DNA of 64,000 nt from Candidatus Amarobacter glycogenicus (GCA_016719395.1 JADJZF010000009.1:124001-188000); one strand, 5' to 3'; positions 17,787 through 26,582 are shown, counted from the stretch's first letter. The notes: generated by a model from the letters alone, not told the origin. A program made the numbers and translations.

Positions 17787-19187
17787 GGCGACACCTCCTC
17801 GGTGAACCCCGGCAGTGCCCGGACCACGGCCCGGAACGCTTCACCCCGGACCTCGAAGTTTGGATAGGCGTCGAAGCTCGTACCCGCCGGGGAAAGCAGG
17901 ACAACGTCTCCCGGCGCGGTGCGAGTAGCGGCGAGAGCGACGGCTTCATCGAGCGTGTTCACCCGCGTGCAGTCGGCCACCGCGCCCCGCATCGCCGTGC
18001 AGAAGAGGTCGCCGGACTCGCCAAAGCAGACGACGGTCCGGCAGCGCGAACGGGCGAGTTCGCGCAGCCCGTCAAGGTCGAGGTTCTTGTCGCGGCCGCC
18101 GAGGAGGAGGACGACTGGCTCGCTAAACGCGCGCAGGCCGGCAATCGTCCGCTCGGGACTCGTCGCGATGCTATCGTTCACCCAGGCTGCACCGTTCACT
18201 GAACCAACCACCTCGAGGCGGTGGGGGACGCCCGTGAACGCGCGAATCGCGCGCGCCATCGCGTCAAGAGGAATTCCGGCTTCGGAGGCAATGGCGCAGG
18301 CCATGGTGACATTCGCCAGGTTGTGTTGGCCGCGGAGACGGATTGCTTCGACGGGAAGGACCGGCTGTGGGCGGCCATCGCCCCGGACGACGATTTCGCC
18401 ACGTTCGACCCAGGCGCCGGGGCCGGGCTGTTCCTCGAGGATCGAAGCACGGACGAGCCGGCCTTTGACCGACGCCATGAGGGCTCGGCTCGTCTTGTCA
18501 TCGGCATTGAGGACTGCGGAATCGCCCCGTCGCTGATGGGCGAGGATGTTGCGCTTCAGGCCGACGTATTCGTCCCAGCTGAACTGGTCCAGGTGATTCG
18601 GGGTGATGTTCGTGATCGCCGCGATGGCCGGCGAGCGATCGGTGTACTGGAGCTGCGTGTGGCTTATCTCGAGGATGACCGTCGTATCGGGAGAGATCTC
18701 CGAGAGGTGGCCGAGAAGCGCTTCGCCGATGTTCCCCCCGACGATGCTGTCGATCCCGCCTCGCGAGCCATCCCCCGACGAGCGCGGTAGTCGTCGACTT
18801 GCCGCTCGAACCCGTGATGCCGACGGTCTTGCCGGGACAGAGCTGCATGAAGAGCCGCATCTGGGACGTCACCGGGATCCCGAGTTCGCGCGCCCGCTGG
18901 AGCGCCGGGTTGTAGCGGAGCACCGATTGCGAAACGGCAACGAGGTCGTAGCCGGACGGGTCGAGCAGTGGCTCGCCGGAGACCAGGCGGAGGACGCCCC
19001 TGGGCGCGTGCGCCCCGGCGGCCGCCAGGGCTTCATCGGAGCGAGTATCGGAGATGACAACCGTCGCGCCGTTCGCAAGAAGCCAGCCCGCGAGGTCACG
19101 GCCCTCGATGCCCAGCGAGTAGACGAGGACGCGCTTTCCGCGGACTTCCGGGGGCGCCGAGAGTAGCGAGCCGTTCGGTGCGGTCAT
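17783..19187 (-). CDS. murD: UDP-N-acetylmuramoylalanine--D-glutamate ligase, frameshifted
   Basis: Adds D-Glu to UDP-MurNAc-L-Ala. Two frames together make one complete MurD. The N-terminal frame has GKRVLVYSLGIEGRDLAGWL and the ATP loop VGITGSSGKSTTTALVGG. After position about 18776 the product continues in another frame: IDSIVGGNIGEALLGHLSEI, TNITPNHLDQFSWDEY, then VNDSIATSPERTIAGL and LLLGGRDKNLDLDGL. The break lies in two G runs (minus strand, 18772-18776 and 18755-18757). Adding one G to each gives GGMAREAGIDSIVGG. An essential gene in an intact operon suggests sequence error. ATG 19187 overlaps the mraY stop (TAATG). Confidence 0.9.
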
Positions 19188-20152
19188 TAGTCCGGCACCT
19201 CCAGGGCGAGGGCGACACCGGCCATCGCGGCGACGATGGAGACGAGCCAGAAGCGCGTGACCACCTGGGTCTCTGCCCAGCCGATGAGGTTGAGGTGGTG
19301 GTGGAACGGGGCGCGCTTGAAGACGCGCTTCCCGCCGCTCAGCTTGAAGTACCCGATCTGGATGAGGTTGCTGCCCATTTCGGCCACGAACACGATCCCG
19401 ATGACCGGCAGCAACAACCACTGGCCGGTCATCAGCGCGATGACCGCGAGCGACGAACCGAGGGCGAGCGCGCCGGTATCTCCCATGATCACGCGCGCGG
19501 GGTGGGCGTTGTACCAGAGGAAGCCGAGGGTGGAGCCGGCGATGATGAACGCGAACGTGGCGACGAACTCCTGGCCCTGGATGAAGCCGACGATTCCGTA
19601 GGCGATGAACGCGATGAGCGTCGTGCCGCCGGCGAGACCGTCCATGCCGTCGCTTACGGCGACGGCGCTGGTGGTGGCGACGATGACCCCGGCTGCCAGC
19701 GGGATGTAGAACAGGCCGAGCGAGTAACTCCCGACGTACGGGATGTTGATGGACTCGACTTCGATGTACTCATAGAGGACGACTGCGGCGGCGACCGCGA
19801 AGAGCGCCGTGAACGTGATTTTGAAGCGCCAAGAGAGGCCCTTCTGTGCGCGGTGCTGGAGTGTCCCGAGGTCGTCCACGAAGCCGGCGGCCATCGTGAT
19901 GCCGATCATGCCGAGCGGAAGCAGGATGGACTGGTGCTTCCACCAGTCCACCGCGACGGCAGTGACGACGAACGTTGGCAGCCAGATGATGAAGCCCCCG
20001 AAGGTGGGCGTGCCCGCCTTGTGCTGGTGTTCGGGCAGGTACTCGCTGATCTCTTTGCCGATCTTCTGACGGCGCAGGTAGTTCACGATCGGAGAGCCGA
20101 CCGCGACGGCGATGAAGAACGTGATTACCCCGGAGAAGAGGGCGTGGATCAT
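19187..20152 (-). CDS. mraY: Phospho-N-acetylmuramoyl-pentapeptide transferase
   Basis: 321 residues, about ten membrane helices; transfers phospho-MurNAc-pentapeptide to undecaprenyl phosphate, making lipid I. Family motifs are HKAGTPTFGGF, AAGFVDDLGT (catalytic Asp pair), VSDGMDGLAGG, RVIMGDTGALALG, and the HHH motif in FKRAPFHHHLNLIG. All are intact. Lengths of the first loops are on the short side for the family. ATGA overlap with murF upstream. Confidence 0.96.
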   Translation of the reverse strand: MIHALFSGVITFFIAVAVGSPIVNYLRRQKIGKEISEYLPEHQHKAGTPTFGGFIIWLPTFVVTAVAVDWWKHQSILLPLGMIGITMAAGFVDDLGTLQHRAQKGLSWRFKITFTALFAVAAAVVLYEYIEVESINIPYVGSYSLGLFYIPLAAGVIVATTSAVAVSDGMDGLAGGTTLIAFIAYGIVGFIQGQEFVATFAFIIAGSTLGFLWYNAHPARVIMGDTGALALGSSLAVIALMTGQWLLLPVIGIVFVAEMGSNLIQIGYFKLSGGKRVFKRAPFHHHLNLIGWAETQVVTRFWLVSIVAAMAGVALALEVPD

Positions 20153-21525
20153 CGGGCGTCCTCCAGGACGTGGAGGATGGTTTCGAACGCCTCACCGCGC
20201 GAGGCCTTTACGAGCACGTAATCGCCCGGCTCGATGATCGCAGCGACCGCGGCAGCGGCCTCCTCTTTCGTCTCGAACCAGCGGACTTCGCCGTGACCAG
20301 TTGCGCGAGCCGCCTCCGCGAGCGCCCGGCACGTCTCGCCCGAGCAGACAAGCAGGTCGCAGGAACGTGCCGCAACCGCGCCAGCTTTTCGGTGCTCGGC
20401 CTCTTCGAACTCGCCCAGTTCGGCCATCCGGCCGAGCAGCGCGATTCGCCGGCCCGGGAGGCCGGCGAGCATCTCCAGGGCCCCCGCAAGAGACGCCGGG
20501 CTCGAGTTGTAACGGTCATCGATGATGGTGGCGCCGGCCTCGGTGTGGCTTACGCGGGCTCTTCCGGTCGCGCGAGACTGGGAGACCGCCGATGCGGCGC
20601 CCCGCAAATTCACGCCGAGCGCGATCGCCGCCCCAATGGCGGTTAGCACCGCCGAGACGGTGTGGGCCCCCGGCAACGGAGAGTTCACACGTTCCGTGGT
20701 CTCCCCGAAGGTCACGTCGAACGACGTGCCATCGAGTCCCCGGTCGGTGACCTGGCCTCGGCGGAGGGCGGCTTCTTCGGCGCAGCCGAACGTGATGACC
20801 GAGCAGCCGAGCTCCGCCGCCACGGGTGCAATCCGGGGATCGTCGGCGTTGAGCAGCGCGGTACCCGTCCGCGGCAGGCCACGGACCAGGCTCAGCTTTT
20901 CGGCTGCGATCGCGTCGATGCTGCCGAGCTTCGAAACGTGCGTGAACCCGATGTTCAGGACCGCGCCAATTTCCGGCTCCGCGATGGCGGCCAGTTCGGC
21001 GATCTCGCCCGTGCTATCCATCGCCAGTTCGAGCACCGACACCTGGTGGTCGCGCCGCAGGCTCATCAGCGCAAGAGGGAGGCCCTCCCGGCTGTTCAGG
21101 TTCCCCGGGCTGCTGTGAACGTTGAAACGATTCGCCAGGACGGCTGCGGTGAAGTCCTTAGCCGTCGTTTTGCCGACCGTGCCGGTGATCCCGACGACCC
21201 GGGGACCGCACTCGCGACGCCACGCATGGGCGAGTTCGCCAACTGCCCGCGTCACGTCTGGCGTTACGGCGATCGTTGCGCCGGGCCACTCTCCGTCGGG
21301 CTGGCGGGAACAGATAACCGCGACGGCGCCGGCCTTGAGTGCGTCGGCGACGAAGAGGTTCCCATCCGCGTTCTCCCCCGGGAAAGCGGCGAAGAGATCC
21401 CCGTGCGAAACGTTGCGGGAATCGGCTGCGCCGCCCGTGATATCTCGCTCCGGACCTTCAAAAACGGAGTAGCCGCGACTGCGCATCGCGGCTGCAACGA
21501 ACGCCGTCGTCAGGTTGGCGGTCAT
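20149..21525 (-). CDS. murF: UDP-MurNAc-tripeptide--D-Ala-D-Ala ligase
   Basis: 458 residues; adds the D-Ala-D-Ala made by Ddl. Domains in order: N-terminal substrate domain with GGAADSRNVSHGDLFAAFPG, central ATP domain with VVGITGTVGKTTAKDF, LELAMDSTGEIAELA and NIGFTHVSKLGSIDAIA, then the C-terminal domain with IIDDRYNSSPASLAGAL and LLGRMAELGEFEEAEH. All key sites are present. It follows ftsI with an ATGA overlap. No murE gene lies between ftsI and murF, where it is usually found. Confidence 0.95.
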   Translation of the reverse strand: MTANLTTAFVAAAMRSRGYSVFEGPERDITGGAADSRNVSHGDLFAAFPGENADGNLFVADALKAGAVAVICSRQPDGEWPGATIAVTPDVTRAVGELAHAWRRECGPRVVGITGTVGKTTAKDFTAAVLANRFNVHSSPGNLNSREGLPLALMSLRRDHQVSVLELAMDSTGEIAELAAIAEPEIGAVLNIGFTHVSKLGSIDAIAAEKLSLVRGLPRTGTALLNADDPRIAPVAAELGCSVITFGCAEEAALRRGQVTDRGLDGTSFDVTFGETTERVNSPLPGAHTVSAVLTAIGAAIALGVNLRGAASAVSQSRATGRARVSHTEAGATIIDDRYNSSPASLAGALEMLAGLPGRRIALLGRMAELGEFEEAEHRKAGAVAARSCDLLVCSGETCRALAEAARATGHGEVRWFETKEEAAAAVAAIIEPGDYVLVKASRGEAFETILHVLEDAR

Positions 21526-23267
21526 CGGGACACCGCCGAAGGTCCTTTTTCCGGCCGCACGCTCAGGTAACGGAGGGCGTCATCGGTGAACTTTGCGAAG
21601 ATCGGCCCGCCCGCCACGGTACCAGTCTTCCCGTCGCCGTTTTCGTCGAGTTTCACCAGGACCAGGATCTTCGGGCTCTCCAGCGGGGCAAACCCGATGA
21701 ACGAGACGATCTGTGTCTCGTCGTAGGTTCCCCACACCGGTACGTTGGCCGTCCCCGACTTCCCGCCCGCAGTGTAGCGCGAGGGATTGCGTCCCCAGCC
21801 GTCCGGGTCCTGGCTGACGACAGCTCCGAGCATCTGGCGGATGGTGTCGCTCGTCTGGGGCGAAATGGCCCGGCCGACCACCTGCGGTGGGACGTCGACG
21901 CGAGTCCCGTCCGGCTTGATCCGCGCCTTGACGACGTGCGGTGCGATCAGGTTGCCGCCATTTATCGCCGCGGCGACTGCCTGCATCATTTGCATCGGTG
22001 TCACGCTGATGGACTGGCCGAACGACTGCGTCGCGACGTCGACGGGGGAATAACCGTCATCCTCGGGCCGGCGGAAGATACCGGATGCCTCGCCCTGGAG
22101 GTCGACGCCGGTGGGCTTTCCGAAGCCAAAAGCATCGAGGTACTGCTGGAATCGCTTCGTCCCGAGCGCCTGCTGCATGAACACCGCGCCGGAGTTGATG
22201 CTGTTCTGGAGGACGCCCGGCATCGACTGCTTGCCGTACGAGCCGTCGTCCCAGTTCTTGAGCGGGACGTTCTCGATATAAACGATGCCCGTGTCGACGT
22301 ACTCGGTGTTCGGGCCTACCACGCCGGCATCGATGGCTGCTGCCGCGGTGATGATCTTCATCACGCTTCCGGGCTCATAGAGGTCGGTCACGGCGCGGTT
22401 TCGGAGGAGCGACAGGGCGTCGTCACCACCTCCGGAAAGGTCCTCCTCCAGCGAGCTGAACTTCAGGCCGGGGGACGTGGCGAGGGCCAGGATCTCTCCC
22501 GTCATCGGGTCCATCACGATGATCGAGCCGCCCTTCGCCCGGTGTTCTTTCATGCCATCGGCGAGGTACTGCTCGGCCATCTCCTGGAGGACCCTGTCGA
22601 TCGTGAGGACAAGGTCCTCGCCGGGCTTCGGCTGCGTCACCGTGTGCTGGCCGTAGGGGATCGGGTCGCCGGTCGTGTCGCGCTCGTAGATCGCGCGGCC
22701 CGGCTGGCCCTGGAGGACTTCGTTGTAGGCCGCCTCGATCCCGGCGAGACCGGTGTTCTCCGTGCCGATGAAGCCCAGGACGGAGGATGCGACATCCCCC
22801 TCGGGATTGATGCGTGCGGTATTCGAAAGGGCGATCACACCCGGGACCTTCCGCTTAATCAGTTCGATGCCCGCCTCGTAGGAGAGGTCGTGATAGACGC
22901 GCGCGTCGAGCGATTCCGCCGAGGAGACCAGCGCCCGGAGCGCCGTTGGGGTGGTCTTGAGGAACGGGGCGAGCTCCGCCGCCGCCTTGTTCGCGGCCGC
23001 ATCGTCCTTCCAGACGCGCACGTTCACGTAGATGTCCCACGTCGTCACGCTGGTGGCCAGGACACCGCCGTTTCGGTCGAGGATGGTGCCGCGCTGAGCG
23101 TAGATCGTGTCGTTGCCGAGGAGTTCTTCCCTCGCCTTCGCCGCGTAGTAGTCGTGTTCGAGGACCTGGAGCTGGACGAGGCGCACGCCGATAGCCGCGG
23201 CGAAGAGGCCGAACGCGGCAGCCGGGAGCCAGACACGGCGGGTGCCATGCGGGCGCTGTTGCGCCAT
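21522..23267 (-). CDS. ftsI: FtsI/PBP-type septal transpeptidase
   Basis: 581 residues. A short cytoplasmic N-terminus, one membrane helix (about 13-33), a pedestal domain (RGTILDRNGGVLATSVTTWD), then the transpeptidase. Active-site motifs: SxxK in YEPGSVMKIITA, SxN in LQNSINSGAVF, and KSGTA in AGGKSGTANVPVW. It cross-links septal peptidoglycan with FtsW. No PASTA domains follow. Two hairpins lie just upstream, and GGAGG stands 9 nt before the ATG. Confidence 0.95.
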   Translation of the reverse strand: MAQQRPHGTRRVWLPAAAFGLFAAAIGVRLVQLQVLEHDYYAAKAREELLGNDTIYAQRGTILDRNGGVLATSVTTWDIYVNVRVWKDDAAANKAAAELAPFLKTTPTALRALVSSAESLDARVYHDLSYEAGIELIKRKVPGVIALSNTARINPEGDVASSVLGFIGTENTGLAGIEAAYNEVLQGQPGRAIYERDTTGDPIPYGQHTVTQPKPGEDLVLTIDRVLQEMAEQYLADGMKEHRAKGGSIIVMDPMTGEILALATSPGLKFSSLEEDLSGGGDDALSLLRNRAVTDLYEPGSVMKIITAAAAIDAGVVGPNTEYVDTGIVYIENVPLKNWDDGSYGKQSMPGVLQNSINSGAVFMQQALGTKRFQQYLDAFGFGKPTGVDLQGEASGIFRRPEDDGYSPVDVATQSFGQSISVTPMQMMQAVAAAINGGNLIAPHVVKARIKPDGTRVDVPPQVVGRAISPQTSDTIRQMLGAVVSQDPDGWGRNPSRYTAGGKSGTANVPVWGTYDETQIVSFIGFAPLESPKILVLVKLDENGDGKTGTVAGGPIFAKFTDDALRYLSVRPEKGPSAVSR

Positions 23268-23281
23268 CGAACGCGCCTCCA

Positions 23282-23323
23282 GTCCTCCCGAAGGAGGACA
23301 GCTAGGGCTGCCCTAGGGCAGCC
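23282..23323 (-). promoter_or_regulatory. Paired RNA hairpins between ftsL and ftsI
   Basis: An 18-nt perfect palindrome GGCTGCCCTAGGGCAGCC (23306-23323) contains the ftsL stop. It is followed by GTCCTCC-TTCG-GGAGGAC (minus, 23299-23282), a 7-bp stem with a stable UUCG loop. No U run follows, so processing or translation control is likelier than termination. Confidence 0.5.
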
Positions 23324-23744
23324 AGTTCACGAGCGGCTTCCACCACGGAGATGACGACACCGGTTTGGCGTCGTTCTTGGGGAGATACTCCGAAGGCAGC
23401 TTCGCCGGCGCGGGGCCGGGCTCGTTCACCGTAACGTAGATCGGGTCGGTCACGGGGAGCAGGCCGATTTCCTGCGCCCGCCGTTCAATCCGCGATATGG
23501 AAGTCAACGAAGCGACTTCGCCTTCGAGCAGGCTGAGCTGTCCGGTGAGTTCCGCTTCTTGGCGCTCCGCCGCCTGGATATCGAATCCACGGCTGGTGGC
23601 GAGGCTGTTCTGGAGCACGGGCAGCAGAGCGGAAACCCCTGCGGCAACAATTCCGAACGCCAGCCAGAGGTTGAGGCGACCGCCCGGCACAGGCATTGGC
23701 AATCCACGCCGGGGATGCCCCAGGGGGTGATTGATCGCGGCCAT
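23313..23744 (-). CDS. ftsL: FtsL-like septum protein
   Basis: 143 residues. A basic N-terminus is followed by one membrane helix (about 23-43, LNLWLAFGIVAAGVSALLPV) and a heptad-like helix (AAERQEAELTGQLSLLEGEV). Next is the FtsL/FtsB pattern IERRAQEIGLLPVTDPIYV, then a Pro-rich tail. Position between rsmH and ftsI is the standard place for ftsL. Together with FtsQ and FtsB it activates FtsWI. Sequence conservation is low in this family, so the name rests partly on position. It starts 2 nt after rsmH. Confidence 0.8.
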   Translation of the reverse strand: MAAINHPLGHPRRGLPMPVPGGRLNLWLAFGIVAAGVSALLPVLQNSLATSRGFDIQAAERQEAELTGQLSLLEGEVASLTSISRIERRAQEIGLLPVTDPIYVTVNEPGPAPAKLPSEYLPKNDAKPVSSSPWWKPLVNWLP

Positions 23745-23746
23745 GG

Positions 23747-24709
23747 CTAACCGATCCGTTCTACAGCACGGAGGACCGCACTGCGGGACCGCGGGTTCGC
23801 CGCCACTTCCGCCTCGGAGGGGCGGATGGCCTTCCGCGTGAGTTCGCGCAGCGTTGCGGTGTGGCCGCAACGGCAGACCGGGAGCCCGGGCGGGCAGATG
23901 CAATCCGTCGCCTCGCGGCGGAAGAACTGCTTCACAATCCGGTCTTCGAGAGAGTGGAAACTGATGACGGCCAGGCGGCCCCCATGCGAGTTTCCAGAGC
24001 CGAGCAGGCTGCAGGCGAGCGGCAGAGCCGTGATGAGGGTGTCGAGTTCCCCATTCACACGGAGCCGGAGCGCCAGGAAGACTTTGGTGGCGGGGTGAAT
24101 ATGGGTTTGTCCCCTGGAACCCCCCACAGCCTGCTCGACAGATCTGGCTAATTCCCACGTCGTCCGCAGCGGCCGGTTCCGCACGATCGCGCGAGCGATC
24201 CGGCGGGACTGGCGTTCTTCTCCGAGTTCGAAGAAGAGGTCCGCGAGCGACGTTTCATCCCAGGTGTTGACGATCTCTTCGGCGGTGATGCCGCCGGACC
24301 CCGGGTCCATCCGCATATCGAGGGGGCCTTCGAGCGCAAACGCGAATCCGCGCCGGGGCTCCCCGATCTGGAAGGATGAAATGCCGAGGTCCATGAGGAT
24401 GCCGTCCGCAGCCTGGAAACCCTCCCGCTTCGCCACATCGGCGAGTTCGCGGAAGTTCGCGTGGACGAAACTGACCCGTCTCCCAAACGGAGCCAACTTC
24501 GCACGCGCGAACTCCAGCGCCTCGCGGTCCTGGTCGAGGCAGAGGAGCCGGCCGGTCTCGCCCATTCGCCCGGCAATCGCCGAGCTATGGCCACCGAGGC
24601 CGGTGGTGCAATCGATATAGACGCCGCCTTCCCGCACATCGAGGAGTTGAAGGCTCTCGTTGAGCAGGACGGGGACATGCACGGGAGTTGGCGCTGTCAT
24701 AACAACCAC
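23747..24709 (-). CDS. rsmH: 16S rRNA (cytosine-1402-N4)-methyltransferase
   Basis: About 320 residues; methylates C1402 in the ribosomal decoding centre. HVPVLLNESLQLL, YIDCTTGLGGHSSAIA (SAM motif I), GILMDLGISSFQI, RGFAFALEGPLDMRMD, and the late VISFHSLEDRIVKQFFRRE are all diagnostic. A C-x-C...C-x-C cluster (CICPPGLPVCRC) is present. I keep the GTG at 24709, 6 nt after GGAGG in the end of mraZ; an ATG three codons later is the alternative. Confidence 0.95.
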   Translation of the reverse strand: MVVMTAPTPVHVPVLLNESLQLLDVREGGVYIDCTTGLGGHSSAIAGRMGETGRLLCLDQDREALEFARAKLAPFGRRVSFVHANFRELADVAKREGFQAADGILMDLGISSFQIGEPRRGFAFALEGPLDMRMDPGSGGITAEEIVNTWDETSLADLFFELGEERQSRRIARAIVRNRPLRTTWELARSVEQAVGGSRGQTHIHPATKVFLALRLRVNGELDTLITALPLACSLLGSGNSHGGRLAVISFHSLEDRIVKQFFRREATDCICPPGLPVCRCGHTATLRELTRKAIRPSEAEVAANPRSRSAVLRAVERIG

Positions 24710-24710
24710 G

Positions 24711-25151
24711 TTACGCCTCCCCCTGGTGGGCCTGTTGGCGGGCCGTAGCCCTGCGGCGGTTCACGAGCGCGTCCGGCTGGCGAGCCAGGTACGCGCCACG
24801 ATCCCAGATCTCCAGCTTGTCCCCGACACCCACAACGACCACGTCCTTGCTGAGTCCGGCGTAGGAGAGGAATTCCGGCCCGAGGGTGATCCGCCCTTGC
24901 GCGTCTTTCTGGACGGCGCCGGCAGAGCCAAAGAAGGCGCGGCGGGCATCGTCGCCCTCCTCCGTCTCTGCGGGGATGGCTTCGATGATCGCCGCGGTAG
25001 CGGCGAAGGACTCGGGCGTATGCAACTGAATGCACGGGTCGATGCCCATGCTCAGGTATCCGCCGGCATCGAACGCGCCCCGGTAGATCGGCGGGATGGG
25101 GACCCGTTTCCGATCATCGAGCTGATATTCGACTTTGCCGACGAAGTACAT
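24711..25151 (-). CDS. mraZ: MraZ transcriptional regulator
   Basis: About 146 residues; a double AbrB-fold protein that binds direct repeats in its own promoter and controls the dcw operon. The start MYFVGKVEYQLDDRKRVPIP is the typical first swapped-hairpin unit. The second unit is QKDAQGRITLGPEFLSYAGL, followed by VVVVGVGDKLEIWDRG. A longer frame begins 23 codons earlier, but the family start and a GAGGG site favour ATG 25151. First gene of the cluster. Its predicted boxes lie directly downstream of the -10. Confidence 0.93.
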   Translation of the reverse strand: MYFVGKVEYQLDDRKRVPIPPIYRGAFDAGGYLSMGIDPCIQLHTPESFAATAAIIEAIPAETEEGDDARRAFFGSAGAVQKDAQGRITLGPEFLSYAGLSKDVVVVGVGDKLEIWDRGAYLARQPDALVNRRRATARQQAHQGEA

Positions 25152-25213
25152 CGCCTGTTGGCCCTCGGGGCGTGGGCGCGAGGCCCTGGTGTATGGGACG
25201 GTATGGGCTAATG

Positions 25214-25238
25214 CCCCCACTGACCCCCTGACACCCCA
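25214..25238 (-). promoter_or_regulatory. Three MraZ boxes with 10-bp spacing
   Basis: On the minus strand TGGGG (25238-25234), GGGGG (25228-25224) and GGGGG (25218-25214) are each separated by 5 nt, giving an exact 10-bp period. This matches the known MraZ operator design of short G-rich direct repeats on one face of the helix. They overlap or closely follow the predicted transcription start. Confidence 0.8.
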
Positions 25239-25243
25239 TCGGC

Positions 25244-25272
25244 ACTGTAAAAGTAGGGATCAGCCGTGTCAA
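25244..25272 (-). promoter_or_regulatory. Main dcw operon promoter
   Basis: TTGACA (25272-25267) and TACAGT (25249-25244) with an ideal 17-nt spacer: a perfect -35 and a 4/6 -10. The start should fall near 25237, leaving a leader of about 85 nt. It is the best sigma-70-type promoter in the window. Confidence 0.75.
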
Positions 25273-25379
25273 GCAATTGTTTGAACATTTACACGGAGCT
25301 GGTAGGAGATGCCCCGTGGCGCCCGGCGAGCGAGGGCACCGTGGGCGGATGGGCCGGCGGTCGCGGTACCATGGCGGGC

Positions 25380-25874
25380 ATGGCTCGTGTTTGTGTGCTC
25401 ACCTGTTCTGATAGCGGCGCCGATGGAGTCCGTGCCGATGAGAGTGGCGAGACGATCGTCCGCATGCTCTTCGAAGCCGGGCACACCGTGATGCGGCACG
25501 ACATCGTCCGCGATGAGCGCGCGCTCATCGCCGAGCACCTTCGGGTTTGGGCTGACTCCGAACTGTGCGATGTGATCCTGACTACCGGCGGCACCGGGTT
25601 GACCAAGCGCGATGTCACACCCGAGGCGACCCGCGACGTTGCCGAGCGCGATGTCCCGGGCATCGCCTACGCCCTGGTCGCGAATGGCCTGCAACACACG
25701 CCCTACGCGGCACTGACGCGCGGCATCGCGGTCACGCGAGGAGCCGTCCTCATCGTCAACCTCCCGGGAAGCCCGAAGGCCGTCGCCCAGGGGATGGACG
25801 TTGTCCTCCCGCTTCTCGGCCATGTCGCCGAGCTCCTCCAGGGCCCGGTCGAACACGCGCAGGAAAATCGATGA
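25380..25874 (+). CDS. moaB: MoaB/Mog-family molybdopterin protein
   Basis: About 164 residues. Molybdopterin adenylyltransferase fold: VCVLTCSDSGADG at the start, then the signature ILTTGGTGLTKRDVTPEATR, then LIVNLPGSPKAV. It probably adenylates molybdopterin before metal insertion by MoeA, whose gene lies 10 kb away; some MoaB proteins lack this activity. I chose ATG 25380; ATG 25371 is equally possible, and neither has a clear Shine-Dalgarno site. The stop overlaps trmD as ATGA. Confidence 0.85.
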   Translation: MARVCVLTCSDSGADGVRADESGETIVRMLFEAGHTVMRHDIVRDERALIAEHLRVWADSELCDVILTTGGTGLTKRDVTPEATRDVAERDVPGIAYALVANGLQHTPYAALTRGIAVTRGAVLIVNLPGSPKAVAQGMDVVLPLLGHVAELLQGPVEHAQENR

Positions 25875-26560
25875 GGGTCGATGTCCTCACGCTCTTCCCG
25901 GAGGCGTTCGAGGGGGGACCGCTCGACGTTTCGATCATCAAGCGAGCACGCGAAGACGGCCTGCTCGACCTGCAGGTCCACAACATCCGCGACCACGCCA
26001 CCGACAGGCACCGCTCAGTCGATGACACTCCGTTCGGCGGCGGCCAGGGGATGGTGATGCGCGTGGACGTGCTCGACCGCGCGTTGCAGCACGTCCAGGG
26101 ACAGGATGGATCGCCGGGTCTGGTCGTCTATCTTTCGCCCCAGGGCGAGCTCCTGGACGACTCGCTCGTGCGGGAGCTGGCGACGAACGAGCGGCTCATC
26201 CTCGTGTGTGGCCGGTATGAGGGAGTCGATCAGCGGTTCGTGGATCACTGCGTCGACCGCGAAGTGTCGATCGGCGATTACATCGTCACGGGCGGTGAAC
26301 TGCCTGCGATGGTGCTGATCGACGCCGTGGCGCGGCACATCCCGGGTGCACTCGGAGATGAGGTGAGCCCGGAGGAAGAGTCGTTCGCGGACGGGCTGCT
26401 TGAGCACCCGCAGTACACAAGACCGGCAGAGTACAACGGCTGGGCGGTGCCGGAGATCCTGTTGAGCGGGCACCACGCGAAGATCGAGAAGTGGAAGCAG
26501 GAACAGCGCCTCGAGCGGACACGCGAGCGGCGGCCCGACCTCCTCGGCGACTCTCCGTAG
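25871..26560 (+). CDS. trmD: tRNA (guanine-N1-)-methyltransferase TrmD
   Basis: 229 residues; makes m1G37 beside the anticodon to prevent frameshifting. VDVLTLFPEAFEGGPLDVSI, DDTPFGGGQGMVMRVD, the trefoil-knot SAM site LVCGRYEGVDQRFVDH, then DYIVTGGELPAMVLIDA and LLEHPQYTRPAEY are all diagnostic. It overlaps moaB by 4 nt (ATGA). The usual neighbours rimM, rpsP and rplS are absent, so the link to moaB is unusual. Confidence 0.96.
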   Translation: MRVDVLTLFPEAFEGGPLDVSIIKRAREDGLLDLQVHNIRDHATDRHRSVDDTPFGGGQGMVMRVDVLDRALQHVQGQDGSPGLVVYLSPQGELLDDSLVRELATNERLILVCGRYEGVDQRFVDHCVDREVSIGDYIVTGGELPAMVLIDAVARHIPGALGDEVSPEEESFADGLLEHPQYTRPAEYNGWAVPEILLSGHHAKIEKWKQEQRLERTRERRPDLLGDSP

Positions 26561-26582
26561 CTTCGCGGCCAGCCAAGGGGAT

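Noticed and set aside
21936..23354. 472-residue plus-strand frame over ftsI
   Set aside because: Shadow of ftsI; low-complexity composition.
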